DNA from: Moraxella ovis
GTDB taxonomy: Bacteria; Pseudomonadota; Gammaproteobacteria; Pseudomonadales; Moraxellaceae
DNA: 64,000 nt
Reading direction: 5' to 3'
Assembly: GCF_900453105.1 (NCBI RefSeq)
Contig: NZ_UGPW01000001.1
Location: 1,116,001 to 1,180,000 of the forward strand
Made by a program: the position numbers and the translations under genes. Below the pieces are notes generated by a model that was given only the letters and a program-made list of their open reading frames with translations, made no database searches and was not told the origin of the DNA. Shown here piece after piece: positions 1 to 8,613 of the stretch; position 1 is the first letter of the stretch; the number at the start of each line of letters is the position of its first letter.

Positions 1-2
1 GA

Positions 3-3000
3 GGAATTATTATTGAATCTTTTAATAAATATAGTAAGTCGTTTAATGAAGCTAGAAGAGCTAATATTAGATTCCATGAAGCATCAGCTAATATTTATCT
101 TACTTTACATAAGACACAGCTAGATAAAGCACTAGAAGCCAAGAAAGAAAAGATTAAAGAATCTTTGAATACTACCCATAAAAAGCTAGTACAAGATAGA
201 CTTACTAGTATAAATGCTAGACGTGCTAAAGATAAAGAACCTTTAACTTACGAAGATATGTTAGAGACTATGGCTACAGACCAATTAGAATTTGAAGGTC
301 TTACTAAACAAGAATACAAAGAGCAAGTGGAGAAACCATTGCTTAAAGTATACCCTACAGTAAATACAGCATTTAACTATGCTGAACCTAAACATAAACG
401 CAAGCTTAGTGATATTAGAATTCTAAAATCTAAGACTATTACAGTTGATGTCTCTGATAGTTATCAAATGAAAACCATAGGTGCTGATGGTAAGGTTAAA
501 TATAAGAAGGCTTCTGTATTAACTCAAGAATGGGTAAGTGCAGCAGTAGCACCTAACTCAGCACAAGTACAAGGTGTAGATGCTAGGGTTGCATTTGAAG
601 CTGCTGCGATGAATGGTGATGTAAGTCTTAACGTACATGATAACGTTATTGCTGGTAGACGTAACTATGTGTCTATGGTAAGAGTTCTTAATAAAAAGTT
701 CTATGAAACTACAAGAGATTATCATGCTAACTTAGCTAGTGTCAATGCTTTCTTAGATACTCTTGATGGTTTAGTAAACATTAGAGAAGATATCGGTGAA
801 GAGGTATTCAATGAAACTATGATTGAATCCTTAATTGATTTTCTCAATATGAATTCTAAAGAGAAGGAAGAATATTTAGATGCAACTGACGGAGAGTTTG
901 ATAAGATTATCTCAGATGTAAGACCCCGAGTAATCAATGAAGTAGAGATGGCTATTAATAGGGATATTTTAAAGATACAACATTATGAGAAAGTAAATGT
1001 AGTTCATCAGTATGCAGGTTATGGTGGTCAGTATGAATTAACTGCTGAAGATAAAGCCAAAGAAAAGGAAGAATTAGAGAAGCTTGAGAAAATACAGAAA
1101 TCAGTTAAAGCAAAGGTAACTACGTTATTAGCTAGATTAAGTAAACCAAATAATAGTATCTTATCAAACATACCTACAAGAGAGGAATTAAAAGAATTAG
1201 AAATTGAAGCCAACGAGCATAATGTAGAAATTAGCTACCGATATAATAAAAACTCTTTCGGAGAAAGAAGTAATCTAAGAGAACTTCCTGACATACCTGT
1301 TGTAAAAATTAAAACTAAACAACTTGGTTTTAAAGATACTAAAAAACTGGCTGATGAAATTTTAAGACAAATTCAAAAGACAGATGGTCTATATAATAAA
1401 GATACGGGATGGGTGCTACAAGTAGGTAAAAAAGACCGTAAGAAAATGGGTAATAATAAAGAATTATCCCATACCACCAGTCAATCAGTACAGGGCATCG
1501 AAGAGCTTGTTACCAATGCTGTAGTAGCAGAAACTCATGAAGATATTAAGCATCAAAATACAGATGTCATTGCAGTACATCGTTTATATGTGCCTGCTCT
1601 TATTAATGGGAATTTACACAGAGTTAAACTTACAGTTAAAGATTATATCTTGACAGATGGCTTAGAAAGAAAAAATCTCCATGCTATTGAAGCAGTGGAG
1701 ATTGAAACTTCCGTTGCTGGGAACAGTACCACCCAACCTGTAGGTAGCTCAACCAACCACAACGGAAGCAAACTAAGTATAACCACTCTGCTTAAAGGTG
1801 TCAAGCATGATGGTGATGACGGGATATTCTTTGGAAATCAAAGAAAAATAGGTTTTAAAGACCTAGAGATTGAACAACAAGAACAATCATTACCAAAACC
1901 TTATAGCCTAAACCAACTACAAAAGAGTGTGGGTAAGCTAAGAGATGATAGTGCTGAATTTAAGTTATTTGATTACTTGATTTCTGTAGCTAAGAATAAT
2001 AAAGGATTAGCCATCATCATGACAGAAGACTTTCCAAGTGAAGCTGATGGCATGTATGACAATAAAACCAATACCATCTATCTAAGACCCTCTATCATGT
2101 CTAATAATGAATTATCAGCAGATAGAAAGATTAGACTGATTAACCATGAATTACTTCATGCCTTAACAGAGACAGGAATTAGACTTGGTAAGGAGAAAGG
2201 TTCTAAAGCATATAAAGATATGCAAAAGATGTATGAGCAAATCAAACAAAAAGCAAATGGTCAATATACCAAAGAACTGGCAGATATGAATGAATTTATT
2301 GCTTATGGTTTGACTGATGTTAAATTCCGTGCATTCATTGCTGATAATTTAGACACCAGAACGCTAGGTATCAAATCATCTAAGATACAATCAGCCTTAG
2401 ATACATTCTTAAAAGCTGTATATTCTATTCTTGGTTTTAATACGTCACATAATTTTAATGTATTTGCAAAGACTGTAGATGCTCTTATTGTCCCTTATGA
2501 GCCTATACAAGGTACTGGGGTGCTTCGTCATAGTGCATCTGCTATGAAGAGCAATAAAGCTAATATACAGCGTGGTATAAAAGCAATGAATCAAGTCATT
2601 ACCACCAAAGCAGATAAGAAAAGAGCCATGTATCGCAATGATATTGGTTGGATTGATTTTGTATGGGGTAGTACAGGTGTATTAAAAGCTAATGGTAAAA
2701 CCAAAGGTGCAATGGGTATTAGCCATATCATTGAAGCCAGAATGCGTAAAGATGGTATGGATTACCGTGAAGTAACTAGAATGCTAACAGAAGATATTGT
2801 TAAAACGATTGCTTTGGGTGTTGAATATAAAAGAAATATAGCACCTGATGGTAAGTCTTCTGTGCTAAAGATAAGACATAATGGTTATGAAGCAAATCTT
2901 GTTAAAAACTTAGGAAATAATGCTTGGGTTCTTACAGGATATGAGCTTCATGATAAAGATGTACCAAATGGCGGTGATAGAGTAGGTGGAGATACTTCTA

Positions 3001-6000
3001 ACCCTACGCACATTACCCCTACACGAACTCGTGATAATGTGGGAGCATTTGGTACATTTAAGGAGTCAGATGGTGATATAGTGAAGAGTATAGGTTCATC
3101 TACATCTACGCATACCACCCCTACCCTTCATCGTGATGGTATGGGAGCATCTGACAAAAACAGTATAGCACCCAAAGACATTCCATTCAAGCAAAGATAT
3201 TCACAATCAGATATTACTTCTGATATGAGTACTGTAGAAGTTATTCAATCTTTAGATAGTTCTATGATTGGTAGTGAGCATAACCAAAGACTTAATGATT
3301 TAACTCAAAGAATCATTGGTACCTTTGGTATGAATAGCAACCAAGATACCATAGTAGATAATGATAAGATTCTACAGTCTGATGCCTTACTACATGGTTT
3401 TAAAATGAGTGATAAAGAGATTGCTGTATATAACTCATTACACGCTGTATTCACAGCCATGGAAAACCATAGGGCAAATCAGAATTATCAATCACTAGTT
3501 AAATTATATAGTGATGCTAAGAAGCAATTAAGCTATAAAGACTTTTTAACAACTGATAGACCAACATCTGAAGATGCCTTAGAAGCCAAGAGAAAATATG
3601 AATATGTATTTAATTCAGAAGAGCACTTAAATGATAGGATAGCTGTATTTGCCTCTCTTGGTTTAGCTAATGAAGAGATGGCTAAAGTACTTCAGAAACC
3701 AAGACAAGTGAAACAAAGAGAAGCAGAGTCTTGGTTTGACAAGTTAATGACTATCTTTGATAAGGTATTTAAAGCACTAACTGAGCAAGCATTCTTTAAA
3801 GGGGGTAAAGACTTCCAAAGTCAGCTTGATGTACTAAGTAATAAACTACTTAAAGTGGATGCCGATGTAAGAGCTAATAAGCGAGCATTACATGAGATTG
3901 CTTGGCAAGGTGTAGGTTTAATGATTAAACCGCTTAATAAAGCAGTGCATCTTGCTATGGGTCTTGCTGTCAAACAAGCATCAAAGCTAGAAGGTTCAAG
4001 TAATCCTCATCTAGATAGCATAGGTAAGATATCTAGAGAGTTCGCAAGAATTAAAGAAAAAGATAACCAAGTATATATGACTGATATTGTTAATATGATT
4101 AACGAGAGTAGCTCTAGAGGTAGGTTTAATGAAGTAAGGGAACTTGTTAATGAAGCTACTGGTATTGTAGGTAATACTTCTAAAGTTGTGATGGAGAAAG
4201 TACTAAGACTGACTCAGAACATTGGTAGAGGTAGGGAGAAGCACAGAAAAGCTGTTATAAAAAATATCAGAAGTTACTTCCCTAACAAAGGTAAGGATTT
4301 AACTGTAGATGAAACCAGTGCAGTAACAAGAGTATTACTTAGAACTGATGTAAGTAGTTTACTTAATGATGATAACCAAGCTGAAGTACTTAAACTAATT
4401 ACTGATGATAAGCACAGACAGAGTACCATTGAAGAACTACACTCCTTGGTTTCATCATTTAACCTATCTAAACCTAAAACCAATGGCATTATTATGAGTG
4501 CTATGGACTTAGCAGCTTATTTAGCTAAAGAGGAAGTACCTAATAATCTGTATAAGAATGCTGAGGGTATTGCTAGATTCTATGGTCAAGAGGGCAACAT
4601 TAAGCTTATTGAGGCTATTGACAAACTAGCTACACTACAAGCACTAGAGTACGTAGATAGAGTAGACTTAGATACTGCTAAACATATGATGAAGTCTTAT
4701 CCTGATGCTATGTGGAATGTGTTAAATCTTCATAAAGCATATACCACCATCAGTAAAGAACAGGAGTTTAAATATAATAAGTACAGCTATCAGAAAGGTT
4801 ATTTACCTCAAGATACTAACAGCTTACGTTCATTGGTTTATGCTAAGAGTATGGATGAAGTATTAAAACTACAGGATGAAGGGTGGGAATTATTAACTCA
4901 AAGTCCTGATGGCATGAAGCAAGATAGTGCTGACTTAACAACACCAAAGTACTTAATGTTCCATAAGAATAGTAATTATAGAAACTATAACTCTGGTGCA
5001 TTAGATATGAAAGATACCCATGCCAAAGGTTCTGTGATTTATACCTATAGAGACCATAAAGACATTACTAGATATATCAAAGATAAAGATGCTTTAATGA
5101 TTAAAAGGAATACTACTGTAAATCCTAAAGATTATAATCCATTTAAAGATACTGGTAATATGGTAATGGCTTATGACCCTTATGGTGCTATTATCAATGT
5201 ACACTATGAGATGAGAGGTGCTACTAGAGATAAATATCTAGAAAGGAATAATAACTTTATTGACTTGATGGGTTTATATGTATCAGGTATTGATGCTAAA
5301 CCACTACTTATGGAACAGCAAGCAAATGTGGCTAAAGTATTATATCAAGATTATAAATTAAATTATAAACAAAGACCCTATGAGTTTATTGTACTAGACC
5401 CTAGAAGTAAGGATGAAAAGACACTAGAGACTTTAAGAATGATGCCCTACAGTTTTAGGGCAGAAGCTGAAAGATTATTTGGTAAAGGTGAACCAATCGT
5501 AGTTAAGAAGTCTGTATTCTTAATGACATTTGGTTATAGACAGTTGTCTATAGGTGATTTATTTGATAAACACTTTGATGATTTAGGTGCTTTCTCTAAA
5601 GCATTTGTAATAAGTAGTAAAGCAATACTAGGTAATAAGGCTAAAGGTAGGCTTATGATTGCTGAATACTTTGTATCAAGATTAACTAGTTTAGCAAATG
5701 ATTTTGTTGTTATTAGAAACCCTGAAGTTCTTAAAGGTAATATAATCTCAAACTCACTAATGCTTATGCTTAGAGGCGTTAATCCAGTAGATGTTATTAA
5801 AGAGTCTATTAGGGTATGGAAGCAAGGTAGGGACTATGTTGAGTTAGAGAATGAACTGAATGACCTAAGGGTTAAATATCAAACAGTTAAAGATAAAACT
5901 CAAATAGAAAAAGAGATGAGGGATATATTTGCAAGAATGGAAAGACATCCATTAAGTGTTTACTTTAAACAAGGCTTGATGTCCTCTATTGTTGAGGATG

Positions 6001-6563
6001 TCAAGATTGATGACAGGGATACTTATGGTTCTATTTGGGAAGAGAAGTTTGATGAGTATAAAGATAAGCTCATACCTAAAAAAGTACAGGAAGGGATAGA
6101 TTTTGTCATGATGAATCGAGGTTCACCATTACATAATATGATGACTCATGCTACCCAGTTTTCTGATTTTAGTGCTAAGGTTATCTTAATTGAACACCTT
6201 AAAAAACAGGGCATGAGTGAAAAACAAGCCATAGCAGAAGCACAGGATGTGTTTATTAACTTTGATATTCCTACAGGTCCAGTTATGGATTATGCTAATA
6301 GAATGGGGTTAATGAGGTTTACTAAGTTCTTTGTTAGATTCCAAAAAGCAATGGTAAGAGCATTAGGTAAAACCCCTGCAAGTACACTGCTACAACATAC
6401 CTTAGTTGAACAGTTCACAGACCAAGCAGGCATATTAGACCCATTTGCACTTAATAGATTGGGCAATAACCCATTTGACTTAGCACCTCTAAGCTTGCCT
6501 AGCGTAGCAGATGATATACTGACACTGAAGATGGTAGATGCTATGATACCTGATGTATTCTAA
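3..6563 (+). CDS. Giant phage polyvalent/virion protein, 5' end outside window
   Basis: The reading frame is open from the first bases to the stop at 6561-6563, at least 2186 codons, so the true start lies left of the window. A TTG at 165 is only an internal codon. An HELLH zinc-protease motif is encoded at 2145-2159, with a possible third ligand Glu in NEFIAYGL at 2292. A region at about 2630-2970 (DIGWIDFVWGS, then KGAMGISHIIEARM, then NGYEANLV) resembles the barnase/EndoU/colicin/RelE-like nuclease domains of phage polyvalent proteins. Another region at about 1480-1710 (VHRLYVPALINGNLHRVKLT) resembles polyvalent-associated domains. The C-terminal third is mostly helical, as in large injected virion proteins. 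Codon use is much more A/T-rich than in genes after 8100. The enzymes could act in the host after injection. Phage origin is confident; exact family and activities are inferred. Confidence 0.8.
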   Translation, partial: GIIIESFNKYSKSFNEARRANIRFHEASANIYLTLHKTQLDKALEAKKEKIKESLNTTHKKLVQDRLTSINARRAKDKEPLTYEDMLETMATDQLEFEGLTKQEYKEQVEKPLLKVYPTVNTAFNYAEPKHKRKLSDIRILKSKTITVDVSDSYQMKTIGADGKVKYKKASVLTQEWVSAAVAPNSAQVQGVDARVAFEAAAMNGDVSLNVHDNVIAGRRNYVSMVRVLNKKFYETTRDYHANLASVNAFLDTLDGLVNIREDIGEEVFNETMIESLIDFLNMNSKEKEEYLDATDGEFDKIISDVRPRVINEVEMAINRDILKIQHYEKVNVVHQYAGYGGQYELTAEDKAKEKEELEKLEKIQKSVKAKVTTLLARLSKPNNSILSNIPTREELKELEIEANEHNVEISYRYNKNSFGERSNLRELPDIPVVKIKTKQLGFKDTKKLADEILRQIQKTDGLYNKDTGWVLQVGKKDRKKMGNNKELSHTTSQSVQGIEELVTNAVVAETHEDIKHQNTDVIAVHRLYVPALINGNLHRVKLTVKDYILTDGLERKNLHAIEAVEIETSVAGNSTTQPVGSSTNHNGSKLSITTLLKGVKHDGDDGIFFGNQRKIGFKDLEIEQQEQSLPKPYSLNQLQKSVGKLRDDSAEFKLFDYLISVAKNNKGLAIIMTEDFPSEADGMYDNKTNTIYLRPSIMSNNELSADRKIRLINHELLHALTETGIRLGKEKGSKAYKDMQKMYEQIKQKANGQYTKELADMNEFIAYGLTDVKFRAFIADNLDTRTLGIKSSKIQSALDTFLKAVYSILGFNTSHNFNVFAKTVDALIVPYEPIQGTGVLRHSASAMKSNKANIQRGIKAMNQVITTKADKKRAMYRNDIGWIDFVWGSTGVLKANGKTKGAMGISHIIEARMRKDGMDYREVTRMLTEDIVKTIALGVEYKRNIAPDGKSSVLKIRHNGYEANLVKNLGNNAWVLTGYELHDKDVPNGGDRVGGDTSNPTHITPTRTRDNVGAFGTFKESDGDIVKSIGSSTSTHTTPTLHRDGMGASDKNSIAPKDIPFKQRYSQSDITSDMSTVEVIQSLDSSMIGSEHNQRLNDLTQRIIGTFGMNSNQDTIVDNDKILQSDALLHGFKMSDKEIAVYNSLHAVFTAMENHRANQNYQSLVKLYSDAKKQLSYKDFLTTDRPTSEDALEAKRKYEYVFNSEEHLNDRIAVFASLGLANEEMAKVLQKPRQVKQREAESWFDKLMTIFDKVFKALTEQAFFKGGKDFQSQLDVLSNKLLKVDADVRANKRALHEIAWQGVGLMIKPLNKAVHLAMGLAVKQASKLEGSSNPHLDSIGKISREFARIKEKDNQVYMTDIVNMINESSSRGRFNEVRELVNEATGIVGNTSKVVMEKVLRLTQNIGRGREKHRKAVIKNIRSYFPNKGKDLTVDETSAVTRVLLRTDVSSLLNDDNQAEVLKLITDDKHRQSTIEELHSLVSSFNLSKPKTNGIIMSAMDLAAYLAKEEVPNNLYKNAEGIARFYGQEGNIKLIEAIDKLATLQALEYVDRVDLDTAKHMMKSYPDAMWNVLNLHKAYTTISKEQEFKYNKYSYQKGYLPQDTNSLRSLVYAKSMDEVLKLQDEGWELLTQSPDGMKQDSADLTTPKYLMFHKNSNYRNYNSGALDMKDTHAKGSVIYTYRDHKDITRYIKDKDALMIKRNTTVNPKDYNPFKDTGNMVMAYDPYGAIINVHYEMRGATRDKYLERNNNFIDLMGLYVSGIDAKPLLMEQQANVAKVLYQDYKLNYKQRPYEFIVLDPRSKDEKTLETLRMMPYSFRAEAERLFGKGEPIVVKKSVFLMTFGYRQLSIGDLFDKHFDDLGAFSKAFVISSKAILGNKAKGRLMIAEYFVSRLTSLANDFVVIRNPEVLKGNIISNSLMLMLRGVNPVDVIKESIRVWKQGRDYVELENELNDLRVKYQTVKDKTQIEKEMRDIFARMERHPLSVYFKQGLMSSIVEDVKIDDRDTYGSIWEEKFDEYKDKLIPKKVQEGIDFVMMNRGSPLHNMMTHATQFSDFSAKVILIEHLKKQGMSEKQAIAEAQDVFINFDIPTGPVMDYANRMGLMRFTKFFVRFQKAMVRALGKTPASTLLQHTLVEQFTDQAGILDPFALNRLGNNPFDLAPLSLPSVADDILTLKMVDAMIPDVF

Positions 6564-6597
6564 GTTACAAAAATTAGCTTGAGATAATAAAGATAAG

Positions 6598-6629
6598 ACC
6601 CTATAATTCATGCTAATTGTAGGGTTTTT
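6598..6629 (+). terminator. Intrinsic terminator after giant phage gene
   Basis: An 11-bp stem with one G-U wobble (ACCCTATAATT against AATTGTAGGGT) encloses a 6-base loop and is followed by five T. It separates the phage late gene from the ImmA-like gene. Confidence 0.75.
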
Positions 6630-6646
6630 CATTTCAGGAGGTGTAT

Positions 6647-7144
6647 ATGAGCAAAGCTGCAAGATATGCCCAATCTGTTTTAGAAAAATATTGGGATAGA
6701 AAGTTGCCCATCAACCTAGAAAAGATTATTGAAAATATTCAAAAATCAATGAATAAGTCTGATATTAATTTCAGCTATGAATCTCTAGATGAAGGTATAT
6801 CTGGTTCTATTAACTATGATAAAACCAACGAATATTTTCATATCAAGGTTAATGATAATAAGCATATTCATCATCAAAGATTTACTTTGGCTCATGAATT
6901 GGGTCATTATGCCTTATCTCATGGTGAAAAATATGATAATGAAAAAACTTTATTTCATAATGGGCATTCTGACCCAGATGAAGTTGAAGCCAATGCTTTC
7001 GCTGCTGAAATCTTAATGCCTAAAGTTGTGGTTAATATGTTGATATTTGAAGAAGGTATTACTGAAGTCCAATCTCTTGCAAATATTTTTAAAGTATCTG
7101 AATTAGCCATGCGTTATCGTTTAAAAAATCTAGGTATTTTATGA
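6647..7144 (+). CDS. ImmA/IrrE-family metallo-endopeptidase
   Basis: This 165-aa protein has the zinc-peptidase motif HELGH at residue 83. The motif is followed by ALSHGE, DEVEANAFAAEILMP and a C-terminal LANIFKVSELAMRYRLKNLG helix-turn segment, the standard ImmA/IrrE (COG2856) architecture. There is no N-terminal helix-turn-helix, so it is the stand-alone peptidase form. The ATG at 6647 is chosen because AGGAGG (6636-6641) lies five bases upstream; an in-frame GTG at 6641 overlaps that site. In known systems such peptidases cleave a phage or element repressor (ImmR-type) or a regulator (DdrO). No repressor gene is in the window. The stop overlaps the next ATG by four bases, so the two genes are probably translationally coupled. 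Composition matches the phage gene on its left. Confidence 0.85.
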   Translation: MSKAARYAQSVLEKYWDRKLPINLEKIIENIQKSMNKSDINFSYESLDEGISGSINYDKTNEYFHIKVNDNKHIHHQRFTLAHELGHYALSHGEKYDNEKTLFHNGHSDPDEVEANAFAAEILMPKVVVNMLIFEEGITEVQSLANIFKVSELAMRYRLKNLGIL

Positions 7145-7557
7145 TGACATCACACAATAATGAGGACTATGCCAGAATCACCAATCTTGATAAAAAATTA
7201 CAAGATAAAGATATTCATGAAAAAAATATAGAATATCAACTTACCACTAAGCGTATAGAAGTATTTGGTAATGTTGTAAAATATAGTATCGGTGCTGTCG
7301 TACTTTTTTCATTACTATTAATAGCGGTGATTGACAGATACTTACAACATTTTACAGAGGGTACTGTTCCTGATAATTTTTGGCATATTCCTTTGATGTT
7401 ATGTTTTCTTATCAGTACAATATTAGGTTTATTGTTGACATCAGCAGTTAAATTTGGCAACACAACTAAAAAGGATGAGACTGATAATAATTCGTTAAAA
7501 GAGAATATACCACTTATTAAAGATATTATTAGTCTGACAAAACCAGATAATAAATAG
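7141..7557 (+). CDS. Two-helix membrane protein coupled to ImmA-like peptidase
   Basis: I do not recognise a family for this 138-aa protein. It starts with about 38 charged, probably coiled residues (DYARITNLDKKLQDKD), followed by two hydrophobic segments at about residues 39-62 and 76-101. A short charged tail (KKDETDNNSLKEN) follows. The ATG sits inside an ATGATGA overlap with the ImmA-like stop, which suggests co-expression. A strong terminator follows at once, so the two genes form a closed unit. Possible roles are a membrane partner or sensor of the peptidase, a phage superinfection-exclusion protein, or an unrelated moron gene. None can be chosen from sequence alone. Confidence 0.7.
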   Translation: MMTSHNNEDYARITNLDKKLQDKDIHEKNIEYQLTTKRIEVFGNVVKYSIGAVVLFSLLLIAVIDRYLQHFTEGTVPDNFWHIPLMLCFLISTILGLLLTSAVKFGNTTKKDETDNNSLKENIPLIKDIISLTKPDNK

Positions 7558-7582
7558 AGACCTACAGTAGTAGGTCTTTTTG
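7558..7582 (+). terminator. Intrinsic terminator after the ImmA-membrane gene pair
   Basis: An 8-bp perfect stem AGACCTAC/GTAGGTCT with a 4-base loop is followed by a T run. It closes the A+T-rich element-like block. Confidence 0.8.
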
Positions 7583-7647
7583 TTTGGCTTGTTGTTTTAA
7601 TTATCACCTATACAAAAATATCTTTTTATTTTATAATGACCACCTAG

Positions 7648-7670
7648 TTACACCTATAGATTAGGTGTAA
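7648..7670. repeat. Perfect 8-bp inverted repeat at prophage/chromosome junction
   Basis: TTACACCT, a 7-base spacer and AGGTGTAA form a perfect inverted repeat, with a further partial copy (CACCTAG) just upstream at 7641. It lies where A+T-rich element DNA gives way to chromosomal DNA. It could be part of an attachment site, a repressor operator or a hairpin. The other element end is outside the window, so no att core can be confirmed. Confidence 0.4.
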
Positions 7671-7704
7671 AAGCGTTACCCTAAAATATACTTGAAAGCC
7701 TTGA

Positions 7705-7842
7705 AATCCCATTATATTACACCGTATCAATCTGACGCTTTATAAGTTAGATGCCATTATGGAAGGGGATTTGGGGGAATTATTGGATGCACTCTTGCGT
7801 GAACACCAAGCTGACCTAATGGCTAGCGTTGGTGGTGAGTAA
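7705..7842 (+). pseudogene. Short remnant reading frame of unknown origin
   Basis: A frame runs from after a stop at 7702 to TAA at 7840-7842. It could start at the ATG at 7759 (27 codons, beginning [13 protein letters not shown]), with protein-like sequence also upstream of that ATG. No ribosome-binding site is clear. It looks like the C-terminal tail of a longer protein cut off at the junction. It overlaps the frame of the truncated DUF2798 gene by a few bases. I cannot name the parent family. Confidence 0.3.
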
Positions 7843-8093
7843 CTAAGAGTATACAGCATGAAAGGTTTGTTCCTGCCAAATTTACGCCAATTGTCTTTGC
7901 GTTTTATATGTCTGGCATCATGGCATTCTGGATGTCGGCGGTGTCGGTTGCGGTGAATACTGGCTTTGGTGGTAAGTATTTCACACGTGTGATTGGTGCG
8001 CATTTGATTGCCTTTCTCATTGCTTTTGTTTGTGTGGCGATACTAAGACCAGTTGTGATAAAATTGGTGGATTTAACCATCAAAAAATCGTGA
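7839..8093 (+). pseudogene. DUF2798-like small membrane protein, 5' end lost
   Basis: The frame encodes KFTPIVFAFYMSGIMAFW, then VNTGFGGKYFTRVIGAHL and a second hydrophobic segment ending in VIKLVDLTIKKS. This is the two-helix pattern of the DUF2798 family. The first in-frame ATG (7908) falls inside the first membrane helix. The family-like sequence RFVPAKFTPIV lies upstream of it with no ATG, GTG or TTG before the stop at 7836-7838. The gene therefore seems to have lost its start, probably during the rearrangement at the element junction. A residual 61-aa product from 7908 is possible but would lack half a helix. Confidence 0.5.
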
Positions 8094-8103
8094 GACCAAT
8101 ATA

Positions 8104-8493
8104 ATGAGATTGAAACTTGTGATGATATTGGCATTTTCCATATTAGGCTGTGCCCACTCACCCAATATAGAAAATGTGAAAATCACACCCAAAGAAGTAA
8201 AATTTCAATCCAAAAACGCAAGCCCTGCCGAGATTGACGAATGTCAAAAACAAGGCGGCAAGGTGAAGAAAGTGGGTGTGCTACAATTTGATAAATGCAT
8301 CATCACTTATCCCGATGCAGGCGAAACGTGCACCAAAGGCGATGATTGCCAAAGTGGGAGATGTGAGCCAAAATCGAATAATGCGCTCAAGCCAACCAAG
8401 GCAATCATAGGCGTATGTAAAGTGGATAGCAATCCGTTTGGCTGTCGCAGCTTTATCGAGAGCGGGCAGGTGCTGACACTGTGTGTGGATTAA
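8104..8493 (+). CDS. Cysteine-rich lipoprotein
   Basis: The 129-aa product has a lipoprotein signal: basic start MRLKLV, a short hydrophobic stretch, and lipobox SILGC with Cys16 as the acylated residue. The mature part has several further cysteines, including the spacing in GETCTKGDDCQSGRC and the pairs near the C-terminus, which suggests a disulfide-bonded periplasmic or surface domain. It begins 10 bases after the DUF2798-like frame and is followed by an imperfect palindrome before lysS. The function is unknown to me. Lipoprotein status is well supported. Confidence 0.7.
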   Translation: MRLKLVMILAFSILGCAHSPNIENVKITPKEVKFQSKNASPAEIDECQKQGGKVKKVGVLQFDKCIITYPDAGETCTKGDDCQSGRCEPKSNNALKPTKAIIGVCKVDSNPFGCRSFIESGQVLTLCVD

Positions 8494-8531
8494 ATCTCTT
8501 GATCGTGCTAGGCTGATTGATTGAGATTTAA
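8490..8531. repeat. 9-bp inverted repeat after the lipoprotein gene
   Basis: TTAAATCTC and GAGATTTAA are perfect complements separated by 24 bases. There is no T run, so it is a weak terminator at best. It overlaps the lipoprotein stop codon. Confidence 0.35.
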
Positions 8532-8613
8532 AGCGTTGGCTTGGAAGTGAATTAGTATCAGAAGCAATAGTTAACCAAATTTAAAATTTAATGTAATGTT
8601 CTAAGGCGTAATT

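Noticed and set aside
165..167. TTG as the start of the giant phage gene
   Set aside because: The frame is open with protein-like sequence up to the first base of the window, so the TTG is internal.
7236..7607. 123-codon minus-strand frame opposite the two-helix membrane gene
   Set aside because: It mirrors the hydrophobic codons of the plus-strand gene and would run through the terminator.
7583..7740. tRNA gene or fragment as prophage attachment site
   Set aside because: I looked for a cloverleaf and a T-arm sequence at the junction and saw neither.
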